Source: an uncultured Prevotella sp. (GTDB lineage: Bacteria > Bacteroidota > Bacteroidia > Bacteroidales > Bacteroidaceae). Taken from it: a DNA stretch of 64,000 nucleotides. The notes beneath the pieces are model-generated. The model made no database searches, was not told the DNA's origin, and saw only the letters and a list, made by a program, of their open reading frames with translations. Shown piece after piece: positions 42,397 through 52,139 of the stretch. Made by a program: the position numbers and the translations under genes. Location: positions 1 through 64,000 of the forward strand of contig UQZX01000010.1 of NCBI GenBank assembly GCA_900545525.1. The letters are read 5' to 3'. The number at the start of each line of letters is the position of its first letter. The stretch's first letter is position 1.

Positions 42397-43563
42397 ATGA
42401 GTACTTTGAGAAATTATATGAACAAAGTCAGACCGTTGTTTGACAAGGGCGGAAAACTGCACGCTTTCCGCAGTCTTTACGACGGCATGGAGACATTTCT
42501 CTATGTCCCCAACACCACATCGAGGACAGGGGTCCACATACACGATGCCATAGATTCGAAGAGAATAATGAGCATTGTCGTGATATCGCTGTTGCCTGCA
42601 CTGCTCTTCGGCATGTACAACACGGGCTATCAGCATTATCTTGCAGCCGGACATCTTGAAGGCTCTTCATCAGCAGACCTTTTTATATATGGCTTCATTG
42701 CCGTGCTGCCCAAGATACTTGTCAGCTATATAGTGGGACTGGGCATAGAGTTTGCATGGGCGCAGATGAAGGGTGAGGAGATACAGGAGGGCTATCTCGT
42801 GAGCGGAATGCTCATACCCATGATTGTCCCGGTCAACTGTCCGCTGTGGGCACTTGCCGTTGCCGTTGCCTTTGCCGTGATATTTGCAAAGGAGATATTC
42901 GGCGGAACGGGCATGAATATATTCAATGTGGCACTTGTCACCCGTGCGTTTCTATTCTTCTCTTATCCTTCCGTGATGAGCGGCGACGGGGTCTGGATAG
43001 CCGGAGAGTCGCTGCTGGGCTTCGGATACGACCTTCCCGACACGTTTACGCAGGCTACGCCGCTTGCCATGGCGGCACAGGGCGGGGACATGCCATACAG
43101 TATCAGTGACATGATACTTGGCTTCATACCCGGTTCCATTGGAGAAACAAGTGTGGTTGCGATAGCCTTTGGTGCGGCAATACTGCTTTGGACCGGCATT
43201 GCAAGCTGGAAAACAATTGCCGGAGTGTTTGTCGGGGGAATTCTGGCGGCAATGCTTTTCAGTGCCACTGGCAGCACACCGTTGGCATGGTATGAGCATA
43301 TTGTTCTCGGAGGTTTCTGTTTCGGTGCCGTATTCATGGCGACCGATCCCGTGACTTCGGCAAGAACGGAGACGGGAAAATATATCTACGGCTTTCTTAT
43401 AGGCGTCATGGCAATCGTTATCCGCGTGATGAACCCGGGTTATCCGGAGGGTATGATGCTGGCAATACTGCTTATGAACATGTTTGCACCTGCAATAGAC
43501 TATTGCGTTGTAAGCCGTAACATATCGAAGAGGAAAAGACGTTTAACCGAAAATAAGGGATAA
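42397..43563 (+). CDS. nqrB: Na+-translocating NADH:quinone reductase subunit B
   Basis: I place the start at the ATG at 42397 (MSTLRNYMNKVRPLFDKGGK, 388 residues), 20 bp after nqrA; the frame also runs from a TTG overlapping the nqrA stop. It is an integral membrane protein with many spans. The segment GFIPGSIGETSVVAI holds the threonine that carries covalently bound FMN in the family, and NqrB also binds riboflavin and quinone. Confidence 0.96.
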   Translation: MSTLRNYMNKVRPLFDKGGKLHAFRSLYDGMETFLYVPNTTSRTGVHIHDAIDSKRIMSIVVISLLPALLFGMYNTGYQHYLAAGHLEGSSSADLFIYGFIAVLPKILVSYIVGLGIEFAWAQMKGEEIQEGYLVSGMLIPMIVPVNCPLWALAVAVAFAVIFAKEIFGGTGMNIFNVALVTRAFLFFSYPSVMSGDGVWIAGESLLGFGYDLPDTFTQATPLAMAAQGGDMPYSISDMILGFIPGSIGETSVVAIAFGAAILLWTGIASWKTIAGVFVGGILAAMLFSATGSTPLAWYEHIVLGGFCFGAVFMATDPVTSARTETGKYIYGFLIGVMAIVIRVMNPGYPEGMMLAILLMNMFAPAIDYCVVSRNISKRKRRLTENKG

Positions 43564-43567
43564 GGAC

Positions 43568-44317
43568 ATGGATGCTAATGGGAAGAGGAGTTTGAATACA
43601 AACTCCAATACATATATAATAATGTATGCGACGGTAATGGTCATAGCCGTTGCCTTTGTGCTGGCTTTTGTCTCGAGCTATCTTAAGCCTGTTCAGGAAA
43701 CAAACGTGATGCTCGACAAGAAAAGGCAGATATTGGCGGCACTGAACATCGACGGTCTTGAGGACAAGGACGTTGCGGCGAAATATGCGGATGTGGTCGA
43801 AGCCGACATGATAATAGACAGCGGCAACAACGTTGTGCGTAAGGGAGAGAAGGGAGGAGAGCGTGACGGCTTTGCCCTTAACAGCTCTGACTTCAAGAAA
43901 GGACGGCTTGCCGTGTATGTATGCCGTGTGGACGGTAGTGTGAAGTATGTCGTGCCGGTATACGGCATGGGACTTTGGGGACCGATAAGCGGCTATATAG
44001 GTATAGACGGTGACAGGAACACCGTGTATGGTGCCTACTTTACGCATGAGAGTGAGACGGCAGGACTGGGTGCGGAGATAAAGGACAACAAGGCTTGGCA
44101 GCAGCAGTTCCGCGGAAAGAAGATAATGAAAGAAGGCACGGAGGGCATAGCTCTTGCCGTTGTAAAGAAGAGTGAGCTGAAGGATGCGTCGGTTCAGTGT
44201 GACGGAATTACCGGTGCCACGCTTACTTCCGACGGCGTAAGCCTTATGCTTAAGGACTGTCTTGGCAGATATACTAAGTTTTTAGAACAAAAAAATGGGG
44301 GCATAGACAATGAGTAA
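43568..44317 (+). CDS. nqrC: Na+-translocating NADH:quinone reductase subunit C
   Basis: The 249-residue protein has one N-terminal membrane span (residues ~17-38) and a periplasmic FMN-binding domain. The FMN attachment motif reads DGITGATLTSDGV, the family SGAT-x-T with Thr carrying FMN. The gene lies 4 bp after nqrB and overlaps nqrD by 8 bp. Attachment needs the flavin transferase ApbE, whose gene is not in the window. Confidence 0.95.
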   Translation: MDANGKRSLNTNSNTYIIMYATVMVIAVAFVLAFVSSYLKPVQETNVMLDKKRQILAALNIDGLEDKDVAAKYADVVEADMIIDSGNNVVRKGEKGGERDGFALNSSDFKKGRLAVYVCRVDGSVKYVVPVYGMGLWGPISGYIGIDGDRNTVYGAYFTHESETAGLGAEIKDNKAWQQQFRGKKIMKEGTEGIALAVVKKSELKDASVQCDGITGATLTSDGVSLMLKDCLGRYTKFLEQKNGGIDNE

Positions 44318-44939
44318 ACTGTTTTCCAAAGAGAATAAAGAGGTATTCAGAAGTCCTCTTAGTAAGGATAATCCCGTGCTTGTACAGGTGCTCGGCATCT
44401 GTTCTGCACTCGCCGTTACTTCGCAACTCAAGCCTTCTATCGTCATGGGGCTTGCCGTAACGGTTATTACGGCATTTGCAAACGTTATAATATCCTTGCT
44501 GCGCAACACCATTCCCAACCGCATACGCATCATCGTACAGCTTGTTGTTGTGGCGGCACTTGTTACGGTTGTCAGTCAGATACTCAAGGCTTACATGTAT
44601 GATGTCAGTGTGCAGCTGTCTGTTTATGTAGGACTTATAATAACCAACTGCATCCTTATGGGGCGTCTTGAGGCGTTTGCCATGACCAACAAGGTATGGC
44701 CGAGCTTCCTCGACGGGCTGTCTAACGGTATAGGATATGCGTATGTCCTCGTTGCCGTGGGCGGCATACGCGAGCTGTTCGGACGCGGTACTCTGCTTGG
44801 ATATCAGGTGGTTCCGCAGTGCGTATACGATGCCGGATACATGAACAACGGCATGATGACGATGCCCGCAATGGCACTTATACTGCTCGGATGCATAATA
44901 TGGATTCACAGGGCATACTTCTGCAATGAGGACAAGTGA
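44310..44939 (+). CDS. nqrD: Na+-translocating NADH:quinone reductase subunit D
   Basis: The 209-residue, six-span membrane protein has the NqrD/RnfE features NPVLVQVLGICSALAVT and the paired half-helix motif MGRLEAFAM, whose cysteine-containing partner region (NCILMGR) binds the Fe centre shared with NqrE. It overlaps nqrC by 8 bp; an 80-bp gap follows before nqrE. Confidence 0.95.
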   Translation: MSKLFSKENKEVFRSPLSKDNPVLVQVLGICSALAVTSQLKPSIVMGLAVTVITAFANVIISLLRNTIPNRIRIIVQLVVVAALVTVVSQILKAYMYDVSVQLSVYVGLIITNCILMGRLEAFAMTNKVWPSFLDGLSNGIGYAYVLVAVGGIRELFGRGTLLGYQVVPQCVYDAGYMNNGMMTMPAMALILLGCIIWIHRAYFCNEDK

Positions 44940-45019
44940 CGGACAGGAGTGCGCAGTGGACTTCCTGAATGGTGGCGCACAGGTCTTATTCTATAGGATA
45001 AATTAAAGAATATTATAAA

Positions 45020-45646
45020 ATGGAGCATATTATAAGTTTATTTTTCAGGTCGATATTTGTCGATAACATGGTATTTGCCTTTTTTCTCGGCATGTGTTCG
45101 TTCCTCGCTGTGTCGAAGAACGTGAAGACTTCGCTGGGACTTGGCATGGCTGTAACGTTCGTATTGCTGGTTACGGTGCCTGTGGACTATCTTCTGCAGG
45201 TATATGTTCTCGGTCCCGACTGCCTTATGGATGGCGTCGATTTGTCGTATCTCAGCTTTATTCTGTTCATAGCTGTCATTGCCGGAATTGTGCAGCTGGT
45301 GGAGATGATTGTAGAGAGATATTCTCCTTCGCTGTACTCTGCGCTGGGCATATTCCTGCCTCTGATAGCCGTAAACTGTGCCATTATGGGTGCATCGCTG
45401 TTCATGCAGCAGCGTATAGGTCTCGATCCTTCAAGTACACAGTATATAGGCAGTGTGTGGGATGCCGTGGTCTATGCCGTTGGAAGCGGCATAGGGTGGA
45501 CGCTGGCGATAGTTGCAATGGGTGCGATACGCGAGAAACTGCAATACAGTGATGTGCCCCGGCCGTTACAGGGACTTGGCATAACGTTTATAACGGTTGG
45601 TCTTATGGCAATGGCAATGATGTGTTTTTCGGGGCTGAATATATAA
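45020..45646 (+). CDS. nqrE: Na+-translocating NADH:quinone reductase subunit E
   Basis: The 208-residue, six-span protein starts MEHIISLFFRSIFVDNMVFAFFLGMCSFLAVSK, typical of NqrE, and carries the second half-helix with VNCAIMGASLFM that ligates the intramembrane Fe centre with NqrD. It is 80 bp after nqrD, a gap with no visible promoter or terminator, and 12 bp before nqrF. Confidence 0.95.
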   Translation: MEHIISLFFRSIFVDNMVFAFFLGMCSFLAVSKNVKTSLGLGMAVTFVLLVTVPVDYLLQVYVLGPDCLMDGVDLSYLSFILFIAVIAGIVQLVEMIVERYSPSLYSALGIFLPLIAVNCAIMGASLFMQQRIGLDPSSTQYIGSVWDAVVYAVGSGIGWTLAIVAMGAIREKLQYSDVPRPLQGLGITFITVGLMAMAMMCFSGLNI

Positions 45647-45658
45647 TTTAATGGAGTT

Positions 45659-46930
45659 ATGACACAGTTTATTATTATAAGTATCGGAGTCTTTCTTGTT
45701 ACAATCCTTCTTCTTGTAGTAGTGCTTCTTGTGGCAAAGAAGTACCTTTCGCCAAGCGGAAATGTGACAATAGACATAAATGGAGACAGAAGCATTGAGG
45801 TTGGGCAGGGCGCGTCATTGATGAACACGCTTGCAGAGAATGGCATTCACCTTTCTTCCGCATGCGGCGGCAAGGGCAGTTGCGGTCAGTGTAAGGTACA
45901 GGTGCTTGAAGGTGGAGGAGAAATACTCGACTCCGAGCGTCCTCACTTCACGCGTAAGCAGATAAAAGACCACTGGCGTCTCGGCTGCCAGTGCAAGGTT
46001 AAGGGCGACCTCAAGATAAAGGTGCCTGAGAGTGTGCTCGGAGTAAAGGAGTGGGAGTGTACGGTCATAAGCAACAAGAACGTAAGTTCTTTTATCAAGG
46101 AGTTTATCGTTGCCCTGCCTGAGGGAGAGCACATGGACTTTGTTCCCGGCTCGTATGCGCAGATAAAGATACCGGCATACGATACGATTGACTATGACAA
46201 GGACTTTGACAAGGCGGATATCGGAGATACATATATCGGCATGTGGGAGCGCTTTGACATCTTCTCTTTGAAGGCGCATAATCCCGAAGCGACCACAAGG
46301 GCATACTCCATGGCAAACTATCCGGCAGAGGGCGACCGTATAATGCTGACGGTACGTATAGCCACCACGCCATTCAAGCCCAGACCGCAGGTAGGCTTTC
46401 AGGATGTTCCCACGGGCATTGCCTCTTCTTATATCTTCAGTCGCAAACCGGGAGACAAGGTAATAATGAGCGGTCCCTACGGCGATTTTCATCCTATATT
46501 CAATTCAAAGAAAGAGATGATATGGGTCGGAGGCGGTGCCGGAATGGCTCCTTTGCGTGCTCAGATTATGCACATGACAAGGACACAGGACACCCGCGAC
46601 CGTGAGATGCACTATTTTTATGGTGCCCGCTCGCTTGTTGAGGTGTTCTATCTTGACGATTTCCTTAAACTCGAAGAAGACTTTCCAAACTTCCACTTTC
46701 ATCTTGCACTTGACCGTCCAGACCCTGAAGCGGACAAAAAGGGCGTTGCCTATACGGCAGGATTTGTTCATCAGGTGATGTACGACACGTATCTGAAGGA
46801 TCATGAGGCACCTGAAGATATCGAATATTATATGTGCGGACCGGGTCCGATGAGTGCTGCCGTGGTGAAGATGCTCGACAGTCTGGGTGTTGAACCTGAG
46901 AGTATAATGTACGATAACTTCGGGGGATAG
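45659..46930 (+). CDS. nqrF: Na+-translocating NADH:quinone reductase subunit F
   Basis: The 423-residue NADH-oxidising subunit has one N-terminal span (residues ~3-26), a [2Fe-2S] ferredoxin domain with SSACGGKGSCGQCKV and the fourth Cys in LGCQCKV, an FAD domain with RAYSMANYP, and an NADH domain with WVGGGAGMAPLRAQ and YMCGPGPM. Electrons enter here. The C-terminus YDNFGG is standard. It ends the operon, followed by a long inverted repeat. Confidence 0.97.
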   Translation: MTQFIIISIGVFLVTILLLVVVLLVAKKYLSPSGNVTIDINGDRSIEVGQGASLMNTLAENGIHLSSACGGKGSCGQCKVQVLEGGGEILDSERPHFTRKQIKDHWRLGCQCKVKGDLKIKVPESVLGVKEWECTVISNKNVSSFIKEFIVALPEGEHMDFVPGSYAQIKIPAYDTIDYDKDFDKADIGDTYIGMWERFDIFSLKAHNPEATTRAYSMANYPAEGDRIMLTVRIATTPFKPRPQVGFQDVPTGIASSYIFSRKPGDKVIMSGPYGDFHPIFNSKKEMIWVGGGAGMAPLRAQIMHMTRTQDTRDREMHYFYGARSLVEVFYLDDFLKLEEDFPNFHFHLALDRPDPEADKKGVAYTAGFVHQVMYDTYLKDHEAPEDIEYYMCGPGPMSAAVVKMLDSLGVEPESIMYDNFGG

Positions 46931-46959
46931 GATAAAAGTCTTGTTATTTATTTGTTGAT

Positions 46960-47078
46960 TTCATCCCCCGTGCAGGGCATATTTTTGTATTTATCTGCGT
47001 CTTGTCATATCTGGACATGTTTGATGTCAGTTGTTTTGGCAGGCAAATACAAGAATACGCCCATGCACGGGGGATGAA
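46960..47078. repeat. Long imperfect inverted repeat between nqrF and the HAD gene
   Basis: The outer 15 bases (46960-46974, TTCATCCCCCGTGCA) pair perfectly with 47064-47078. The next 18 (46975-46992) pair with 47045-47062 with two G-U pairs, separated only by one bulged A. This gives a 33-bp stem with a 52-nt loop. It separates two convergent genes and may act as a bidirectional terminator, but there is no T-run and the size resembles a small palindromic mobile element (MITE) remnant. Confidence 0.75.
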
Positions 47079-47103
47079 CTTATGGTATTTGTTATATCGG
47101 ATT

Positions 47104-47847
47104 TCACTTTATATTTAAGTCTGTCACTCTTATCCAGTCGCTGTTCCATGCGCTTTCAAGGTCAGTCATGCGGTGAAAGAGTATGTTTGCCCCTTCATCA
47201 ATGAGCATGTTGTCGGGCAGGGGACCGGTGTTTACGGCTATTGTAAACAGCTCTGCTGCCACGCCGGCACGCACGCCGAGGGGTGCGTTTTCAACGACAA
47301 TACCTTCCCATGGGTGTATTCCGGCTTTCTTCATCCCGGCTATATAAGGTTCTGGATTTGGCTTGCCGTGTTCCACATCTTTTGCCGTAATCAGCAGTTC
47401 GGGCGTTATAAGCCCGTGAAAATCGTTCAGAAGCCTGTCGAGAAGTGTCTTCTGACCGCTTCCTGTCACCACAACAATCTTCAGTCCCATATCCTTTATC
47501 TTGCACATAAGTTCATACGTGCCTTCCATTTTACCGGCTTCTGGACATTCCGCATATATTTTCGACTTCTTTGCATACATAATTTTTGCCTCTTCGTCTG
47601 ACACTTTCTTGCCGTGCTGTTGCAGGGTAAGAAGCTTTATTGTCTCAACTCCGCGCATCCCCTCGTATTGGTATGCACCCGCAAGAGGCATGTCCAAGCC
47701 ATATTCAGCCATTGCCTTGTGCCAGCTTATGGCATGGTTCGGCATGCTGTCATATATCACTCCGTCCATGTCAAAAAGCACGGCTTTAGGTGTAAATGCC
47801 TTAAAACCGTGCTTCTTTAAGTATTCTTTTATATTTTCTGTATACAT
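47104..47847 (-). CDS. HAD-superfamily phosphatase, beta-phosphoglucomutase-like
   Basis: The 247-residue protein has HAD motif I as LFDMDGVIYDS, a helical cap (residues ~40-105), motif II VVVTGSG and motif III as KPNPEPY followed by ENAPLGVRAG. The DMDG-VIYDS type and cap place it in subfamily IA with beta-phosphoglucomutases and sugar phosphatases. The substrate is unknown. It follows pgi by 67 bp, across a hairpin, so a role in hexose phosphate metabolism is possible. Confidence 0.88.
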   Translation of the reverse strand: MYTENIKEYLKKHGFKAFTPKAVLFDMDGVIYDSMPNHAISWHKAMAEYGLDMPLAGAYQYEGMRGVETIKLLTLQQHGKKVSDEEAKIMYAKKSKIYAECPEAGKMEGTYELMCKIKDMGLKIVVVTGSGQKTLLDRLLNDFHGLITPELLITAKDVEHGKPNPEPYIAGMKKAGIHPWEGIVVENAPLGVRAGVAAELFTIAVNTGPLPDNMLIDEGANILFHRMTDLESAWNSDWIRVTDLNIK

Positions 47848-47861
47848 ATCTTTATTAAAGA

Positions 47862-47894
47862 AATCCCGCCTTTAATATAATTGAAGGCGGGATT
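47862..47894 (-). terminator. Hairpin after pgi
   Basis: AATCCCGCCTT (47862-47872) and AAGGCGGGATT (47884-47894) form an 11-bp stem, 21 bp after the pgi stop on the minus strand, followed by TCTTTAATAAA. It would attenuate reading from pgi into the HAD gene. Confidence 0.7.
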
Positions 47895-47914
47895 GTGGTT
47901 TGTCGAAGGTTTGG

Positions 47915-49273
47915 TTAAGCCTCCTTTGCGAGGCGCTCTTTTATTGCCTTGCTGTCTGCTTCGTATCCCGGTTTGTCGAGAAGAGCGAACATATTCTTCT
48001 TGTATGCCTCCACGCCGGGCTGGTTAAACGGATTTACACCGAGTATGTTTCCGCTTATACCGCATGCTATTTCGAAGAAGTAGATAAGCTGTCCGATGTA
48101 GTATTCGTTGAGTGCGGGAACGCTTATGCGTATGTTTGGAACGCCGCCGTCCACGTGTGCGAGGCGTGTTCCAAGCTCTGCCATCTTGTTAACCTCGTCA
48201 ACGCGCTTGCCTGCAAGGAAGTTCAGATCATCCAGATTTTCCTCATCCTCAGGGAAATACAGCTTGTTGTTTGTCTCTTCCACGCTGATGACTGTTTCAA
48301 AGATGGTGCGTTCGCCCTGTTGTATCCACTGTCCCATGGAGTGCAGGTCTGTGGTAAAGTCGCACGAAGCGGGGAATATACCCTTGCCGTCCTTGCCTTC
48401 GCTTTCACCGTAAAGCTGCTTCCACCACTCGCTCATGAAGTGAAGTTTTGGCTGATAGTTCACCATTATCTCTATCTTCTTGCCAGCTTGGGCATACAGA
48501 CCGTTGCGTACGGCTGCATATATAGCTGCTGGATTTTCTTCAAAAGCAACATCCTTGCCGCATGCAACTTCCATTGCTGTTGCCCCGGCAACAAGCTGTC
48601 TGATGTCGAAACCGGCACATGCTATAGGCAGAAGTCCTACAGGTGTCAGTACGGAGAAGCGTCCTCCGACGTTGTCGGGGATAACAAATGTCTTGTAGCC
48701 TTCCTTGTCTGCCGCCGCGCGTGCAGCACCCTTGCATGCGTCTGTCACTGCAACTATAACGTCTTTTGCCTCTTCTTTGCCGCGCTGTGTTTCGCATTGC
48801 TTCTTCAGAAGGCGGAAGGTAAGTGCTGTTTCTGTTGTTGTTCCGGATTTGGAAATATTGATGACGCCGAACTTCTTATCCTTGAGATAGTCTGTAAGTT
48901 CTGCAAGATAGTCTTCTCCAATGTTGTTTCCCGCAAACATTATCGTGGGGTTCTTCTTGTCATTTACAAGCCATGCAAACGAATTTCCGAGTGCTTCGAT
49001 TACCGCACGTGCACCAAGATAGCTTCCGCCGATGCCTGCAACAACCACTACCTCGCATTTTTCGCGCAGCGTATTGGCAACAGCCTGTATCTCGTCTATG
49101 AACTCCGGCGTGATTGATGACGGCAGATGAAGCCAGCCAAGGAAGTCATTGCCGGGGCAAGTGCCGTTTTCGAGGGCCTCTTGTGCCTCTTTTACTTTTG
49201 TTTCATACGCCTTTACTGCCCCTTGTCCGAGGAACATAGCTGCCTTAGTGATGTCTAAGCTGATATTTTTCAT
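47915..49273 (-). CDS. pgi: Glucose-6-phosphate isomerase
   Basis: The 452-residue enzyme is the short bacterial type seen in Bacillus. Conserved segments are VVVAGIGGSYLGARAVIEALG, INISKSGTTTETA with the substrate-binding SKSGTT, and DLHSMGQWIQQG with the catalytic Glu region nearby. It interconverts glucose 6-phosphate and fructose 6-phosphate. It lies 26 bp after gpsA. Confidence 0.96.
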   Translation of the reverse strand: MKNISLDITKAAMFLGQGAVKAYETKVKEAQEALENGTCPGNDFLGWLHLPSSITPEFIDEIQAVANTLREKCEVVVVAGIGGSYLGARAVIEALGNSFAWLVNDKKNPTIMFAGNNIGEDYLAELTDYLKDKKFGVINISKSGTTTETALTFRLLKKQCETQRGKEEAKDVIVAVTDACKGAARAAADKEGYKTFVIPDNVGGRFSVLTPVGLLPIACAGFDIRQLVAGATAMEVACGKDVAFEENPAAIYAAVRNGLYAQAGKKIEIMVNYQPKLHFMSEWWKQLYGESEGKDGKGIFPASCDFTTDLHSMGQWIQQGERTIFETVISVEETNNKLYFPEDEENLDDLNFLAGKRVDEVNKMAELGTRLAHVDGGVPNIRISVPALNEYYIGQLIYFFEIACGISGNILGVNPFNQPGVEAYKKNMFALLDKPGYEADSKAIKERLAKEA

Positions 49274-49299
49274 TGTAGATGTGTTTTTATGACTCTTCC

Positions 49300-50301
49300 T
49301 TATCTGAAAGAATCGGTTAATAGTTTTATTTCGATTTGAGGTGATATTCTTTTATAAAGTATGTTGTATACCGCATCGAGGATTGGCATGTTGACGTGCC
49401 AGTGGCGGTTTATTTCCTTCATACACTTTGTTCCGAAAAATCCTTCGGCAATCATTTCCATTTCTATCTGTGCACTCTTGATGCTGTATCCCTTGCCTAT
49501 CATCGTGCCGAATGTATGGTTACGCGAGAAATTGGAGTAGCCTGTAACGAGCAGGTCGCCAAGATAGACCGAGTCGGTTATGTTGCGTTCGATGCCGTGG
49601 ACGGCAGTAAGAAACCTCGACATCTCCTGTACGGCGTTGGACATGAGCACAGCCTGAAAGTTATCCCCATACTTCAAGCCGTCGCAGATGCCGGATGCAA
49701 TGGCATAGACGTTTTTCAGTACGGACGCATATTCTATGCCTATGACATCGCTGCTTATCTTTGTCTTTATGTATTCTCCGGCAAGTACGTCGGTGAAAGC
49801 CTGTGCCTTTTCCTGTGCACAGCATCCTACGGTAAGGTAGGAGAGGCGTTCCAATGCCACTTCCTCTGCATGCGAAGGTCCTCCGAGGCATGCCAAATTC
49901 TCGTAAGGAACATCATATACATGGTGAAAATATTCGGAACACACAAGGTTTTCATCAGGTACGATACCCTTTATGGCTGTTATAACGAACTTGTCCTTTA
50001 TGCGTGTCTTCAGTTTCTTGAGGTGATTCTTAAGATAGGGGGACGGTGTTACGAATACAAGCGTGTCGTATTCCTGTACAATACTGTTGATGTCGCTTGA
50101 GAAAAAAATCTCGTCCGTGTCGAAGCGCACACCCATGAGATAGGTCGGATTGTGCCCCAGCCGCTTGAAATCGGCTATCTGGTCATCACGTCTCATATAC
50201 CAGCCTATATGATGTGTATGCCTTACGATAATCTTAGCGATAGCTGTAGCCCAACTACCACCGCCGATAACCGCTATCTTTCCACAATCAAACATTGGCA
50301 T
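49300..50301 (-). CDS. gpsA: Glycerol-3-phosphate dehydrogenase (NAD(P)+)
   Basis: The 333-residue enzyme has the N-terminal Rossmann loop VIGGGSWATAIAK, the ITAIKG and CLGGPSHAEEVALE segments, and the catalytic Lys in ASVLKNVYAIASGICDGL. The usual SRNxxFG substrate motif appears as FSRNHTFG. It makes sn-glycerol 3-phosphate for phospholipid synthesis. No promoter is visible before it, so it may be read with lysS through a terminator hairpin. Confidence 0.95.
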   Translation of the reverse strand: MPMFDCGKIAVIGGGSWATAIAKIIVRHTHHIGWYMRRDDQIADFKRLGHNPTYLMGVRFDTDEIFFSSDINSIVQEYDTLVFVTPSPYLKNHLKKLKTRIKDKFVITAIKGIVPDENLVCSEYFHHVYDVPYENLACLGGPSHAEEVALERLSYLTVGCCAQEKAQAFTDVLAGEYIKTKISSDVIGIEYASVLKNVYAIASGICDGLKYGDNFQAVLMSNAVQEMSRFLTAVHGIERNITDSVYLGDLLVTGYSNFSRNHTFGTMIGKGYSIKSAQIEMEMIAEGFFGTKCMKEINRHWHVNMPILDAVYNILYKRISPQIEIKLLTDSFR

Positions 50302-50350
50302 TCAGATTATAATTAGGAATGATAATGCTATACTTACGATTAATTAAACT

Positions 50351-50402
50351 AAGGCTAAGCAGCAGGTCACTGACATCTTCCGACGACCTGTGGCTTAGCC
50401 TT
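50351..50402 (-). terminator. Terminator after lysS
   Basis: AAGGCTAAGC (50351-50360) pairs with GCTTAGCCTT (50393-50402), with an inner CAGGTC/GACCTG stem. It lies 7 bp after the lysS stop on the minus strand. Confidence 0.75.
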
Positions 50403-50408
50403 ATGCCA

Positions 50409-52139
50409 TTATTTTCCTGCGGCTTCAATCCACGAAGCAAACATTTCAACCTTGGGGTTGTCGTATCCCAGCTTGTATTTCTTGTTCACTCCACACACAT
50501 CCTGCTGCAATTTCTGCGGATTAACATCCTTGATATCGCTTACAAGATAGTACCCGCACTTGTTGAACACCGGTACCCAACACTCCGGAACGCCTATTGC
50601 CTCCCATTCTGCAACTGTGCTTTTCGGTGCTTTCTTTTCCGGTCTCATCTGCGGGAAAAGCAATACTTCCTGTATATATGTCTTGCCTGTCATGAGCATG
50701 ACGAGGCGGTCTATGCCTATACCGATGCCTGATGTGGGCGGCATGCCATACTGGAGGGCACGCAGGAAGTCCTGATCTATAATCATAGCCTCATCGTCTC
50801 CCTTGTCTGCAAGCTTCATCTGCTCTTTGAAACGCTCCTCCTGATCTATCGGGTCGTTCAGTTCCGAATATGCGTTGGCAAGCTCCTTGCCGTTCACCAT
50901 CAGCTCAAAACGTTCCGTAAGTCCCGGCTTGCTGCGGTGCATCTTTGTCAGCGGCGACATCTCAACGGGATAATCGGTGATGAATGTCGGCTGTATGAAT
51001 GTGCCTTCGCAGAACTCTCCGAATATCTCGTCTATGAGTTTGCCCTTGCCCATGGTGTCGTCAATCTCCATGCCAAGCTTCTTGCAAACCTCCCTTATTC
51101 CGCTTTCGTCCATGCCGTTGAGGTCATATCCGGTCTTTTCCTTTATGGCATCAAGTATCGGCAGGCGCCTGTACGGAGCCTTGAAGCTGACGATGTTGCC
51201 GTCTATCTCACGTTCGGGGCTGCCGTTTACGGCAATACATATCGTTTCAAGCAGCTTTTCCGTAAACGACATCATCCAGTTATAATCCTTGTATTGCACG
51301 TACAGCTCCATACATGTAAATTCCGGATTGTGGCTTCTGTCCATTCCCTCGTTGCGGAAGTTCTTTCCTATCTCGTAAACGCCTTCGAAGCCTCCCACGA
51401 TAAGGCGCTTCAGATACAGCTCCGTTGCAATACGCATGTACATGTCGGTGTTAAGCGCATTGAAATGCGTTATGAACGGGCGTGCGCTCGCACCGCCTGC
51501 GATGCTCTGCAGCGTGGGTGTCTCCACTTCGGTATATCCTGCCTCGTCAAGAACGCGGCGCAGTGTCCTTACCACAGTTGCACGTTTCAGGAACGTATCC
51601 TTTATGCCGTCGTTTACAACAAGGTCGACATACCTTTGGCGGTAACGCAGTTCCGGATCGTCGAACTTGTCGTATGCCACACCGTCCTTGTACTTTACGA
51701 TTGGCAACGGCTTCAGGCTCTTTGACAAAACTGTCAGGCTGTTGGCGTGAACCGATATCTCGCCTGTCTGTGTCCTAAACACAAAGCCCTTTATGCCAAT
51801 AAAGTCGCCTATGTCGAGCAGGCGTTTGAACACCTTATTATATATGTCCTTGTCTTCACCCGGGCAAATATCGTCCCTTGTGATGTAGACCTGTATTCTT
51901 CCTTTCGAGTCCTGTATCTCCGCAAACGAAGCCTTTCCCATTACACGGCGGCTCATAAGACGTCCGGCAATGCACACTTCGCGTTTCTCGTCCTCATCCT
52001 TGAAGCCGTCTTTTATATCGGTAGAAAAAGCATTGGTTGGAAACTCCGCTGCCGGATACGGGTCTATCCCCATGTCGCGCAGCTCCTGTAGGCTTTGGCG
52101 TCTGCCTATTTCCTGTTCACTCAGTTCTAATATGTTCAT
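50409..52139 (-). CDS. lysS: Lysyl-tRNA synthetase (class II)
   Basis: The 576-residue protein has the N-terminal OB-fold anticodon-binding domain (residues ~55-150; REVCIAGRLMSRRVMGKASF) and the class II core with FRNEGMDRSHNPEFTCME (motif 2) and GIGIGIDRLVMLMTG (motif 3). The C-terminus extends about 75 residues beyond motif 3 (NPQKLQQDVCGVNKKYKLGY), an extension seen in Bacteroidetes LysS. It charges tRNA-Lys. A -7-like TAAATTTG lies at 52179-52172 on the minus strand. Confidence 0.96.
   Translation of the reverse strand: MNILELSEQEIGRRQSLQELRDMGIDPYPAAEFPTNAFSTDIKDGFKDEDEKREVCIAGRLMSRRVMGKASFAEIQDSKGRIQVYITRDDICPGEDKDIYNKVFKRLLDIGDFIGIKGFVFRTQTGEISVHANSLTVLSKSLKPLPIVKYKDGVAYDKFDDPELRYRQRYVDLVVNDGIKDTFLKRATVVRTLRRVLDEAGYTEVETPTLQSIAGGASARPFITHFNALNTDMYMRIATELYLKRLIVGGFEGVYEIGKNFRNEGMDRSHNPEFTCMELYVQYKDYNWMMSFTEKLLETICIAVNGSPEREIDGNIVSFKAPYRRLPILDAIKEKTGYDLNGMDESGIREVCKKLGMEIDDTMGKGKLIDEIFGEFCEGTFIQPTFITDYPVEMSPLTKMHRSKPGLTERFELMVNGKELANAYSELNDPIDQEERFKEQMKLADKGDDEAMIIDQDFLRALQYGMPPTSGIGIGIDRLVMLMTGKTYIQEVLLFPQMRPEKKAPKSTVAEWEAIGVPECWVPVFNKCGYYLVSDIKDVNPQKLQQDVCGVNKKYKLGYDNPKVEMFASWIEAAGK

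Noticed and set aside
47900..49117. 405-codon ORF on the + strand
   Set aside because: It is antisense to pgi and has the biased composition of a shadow frame.
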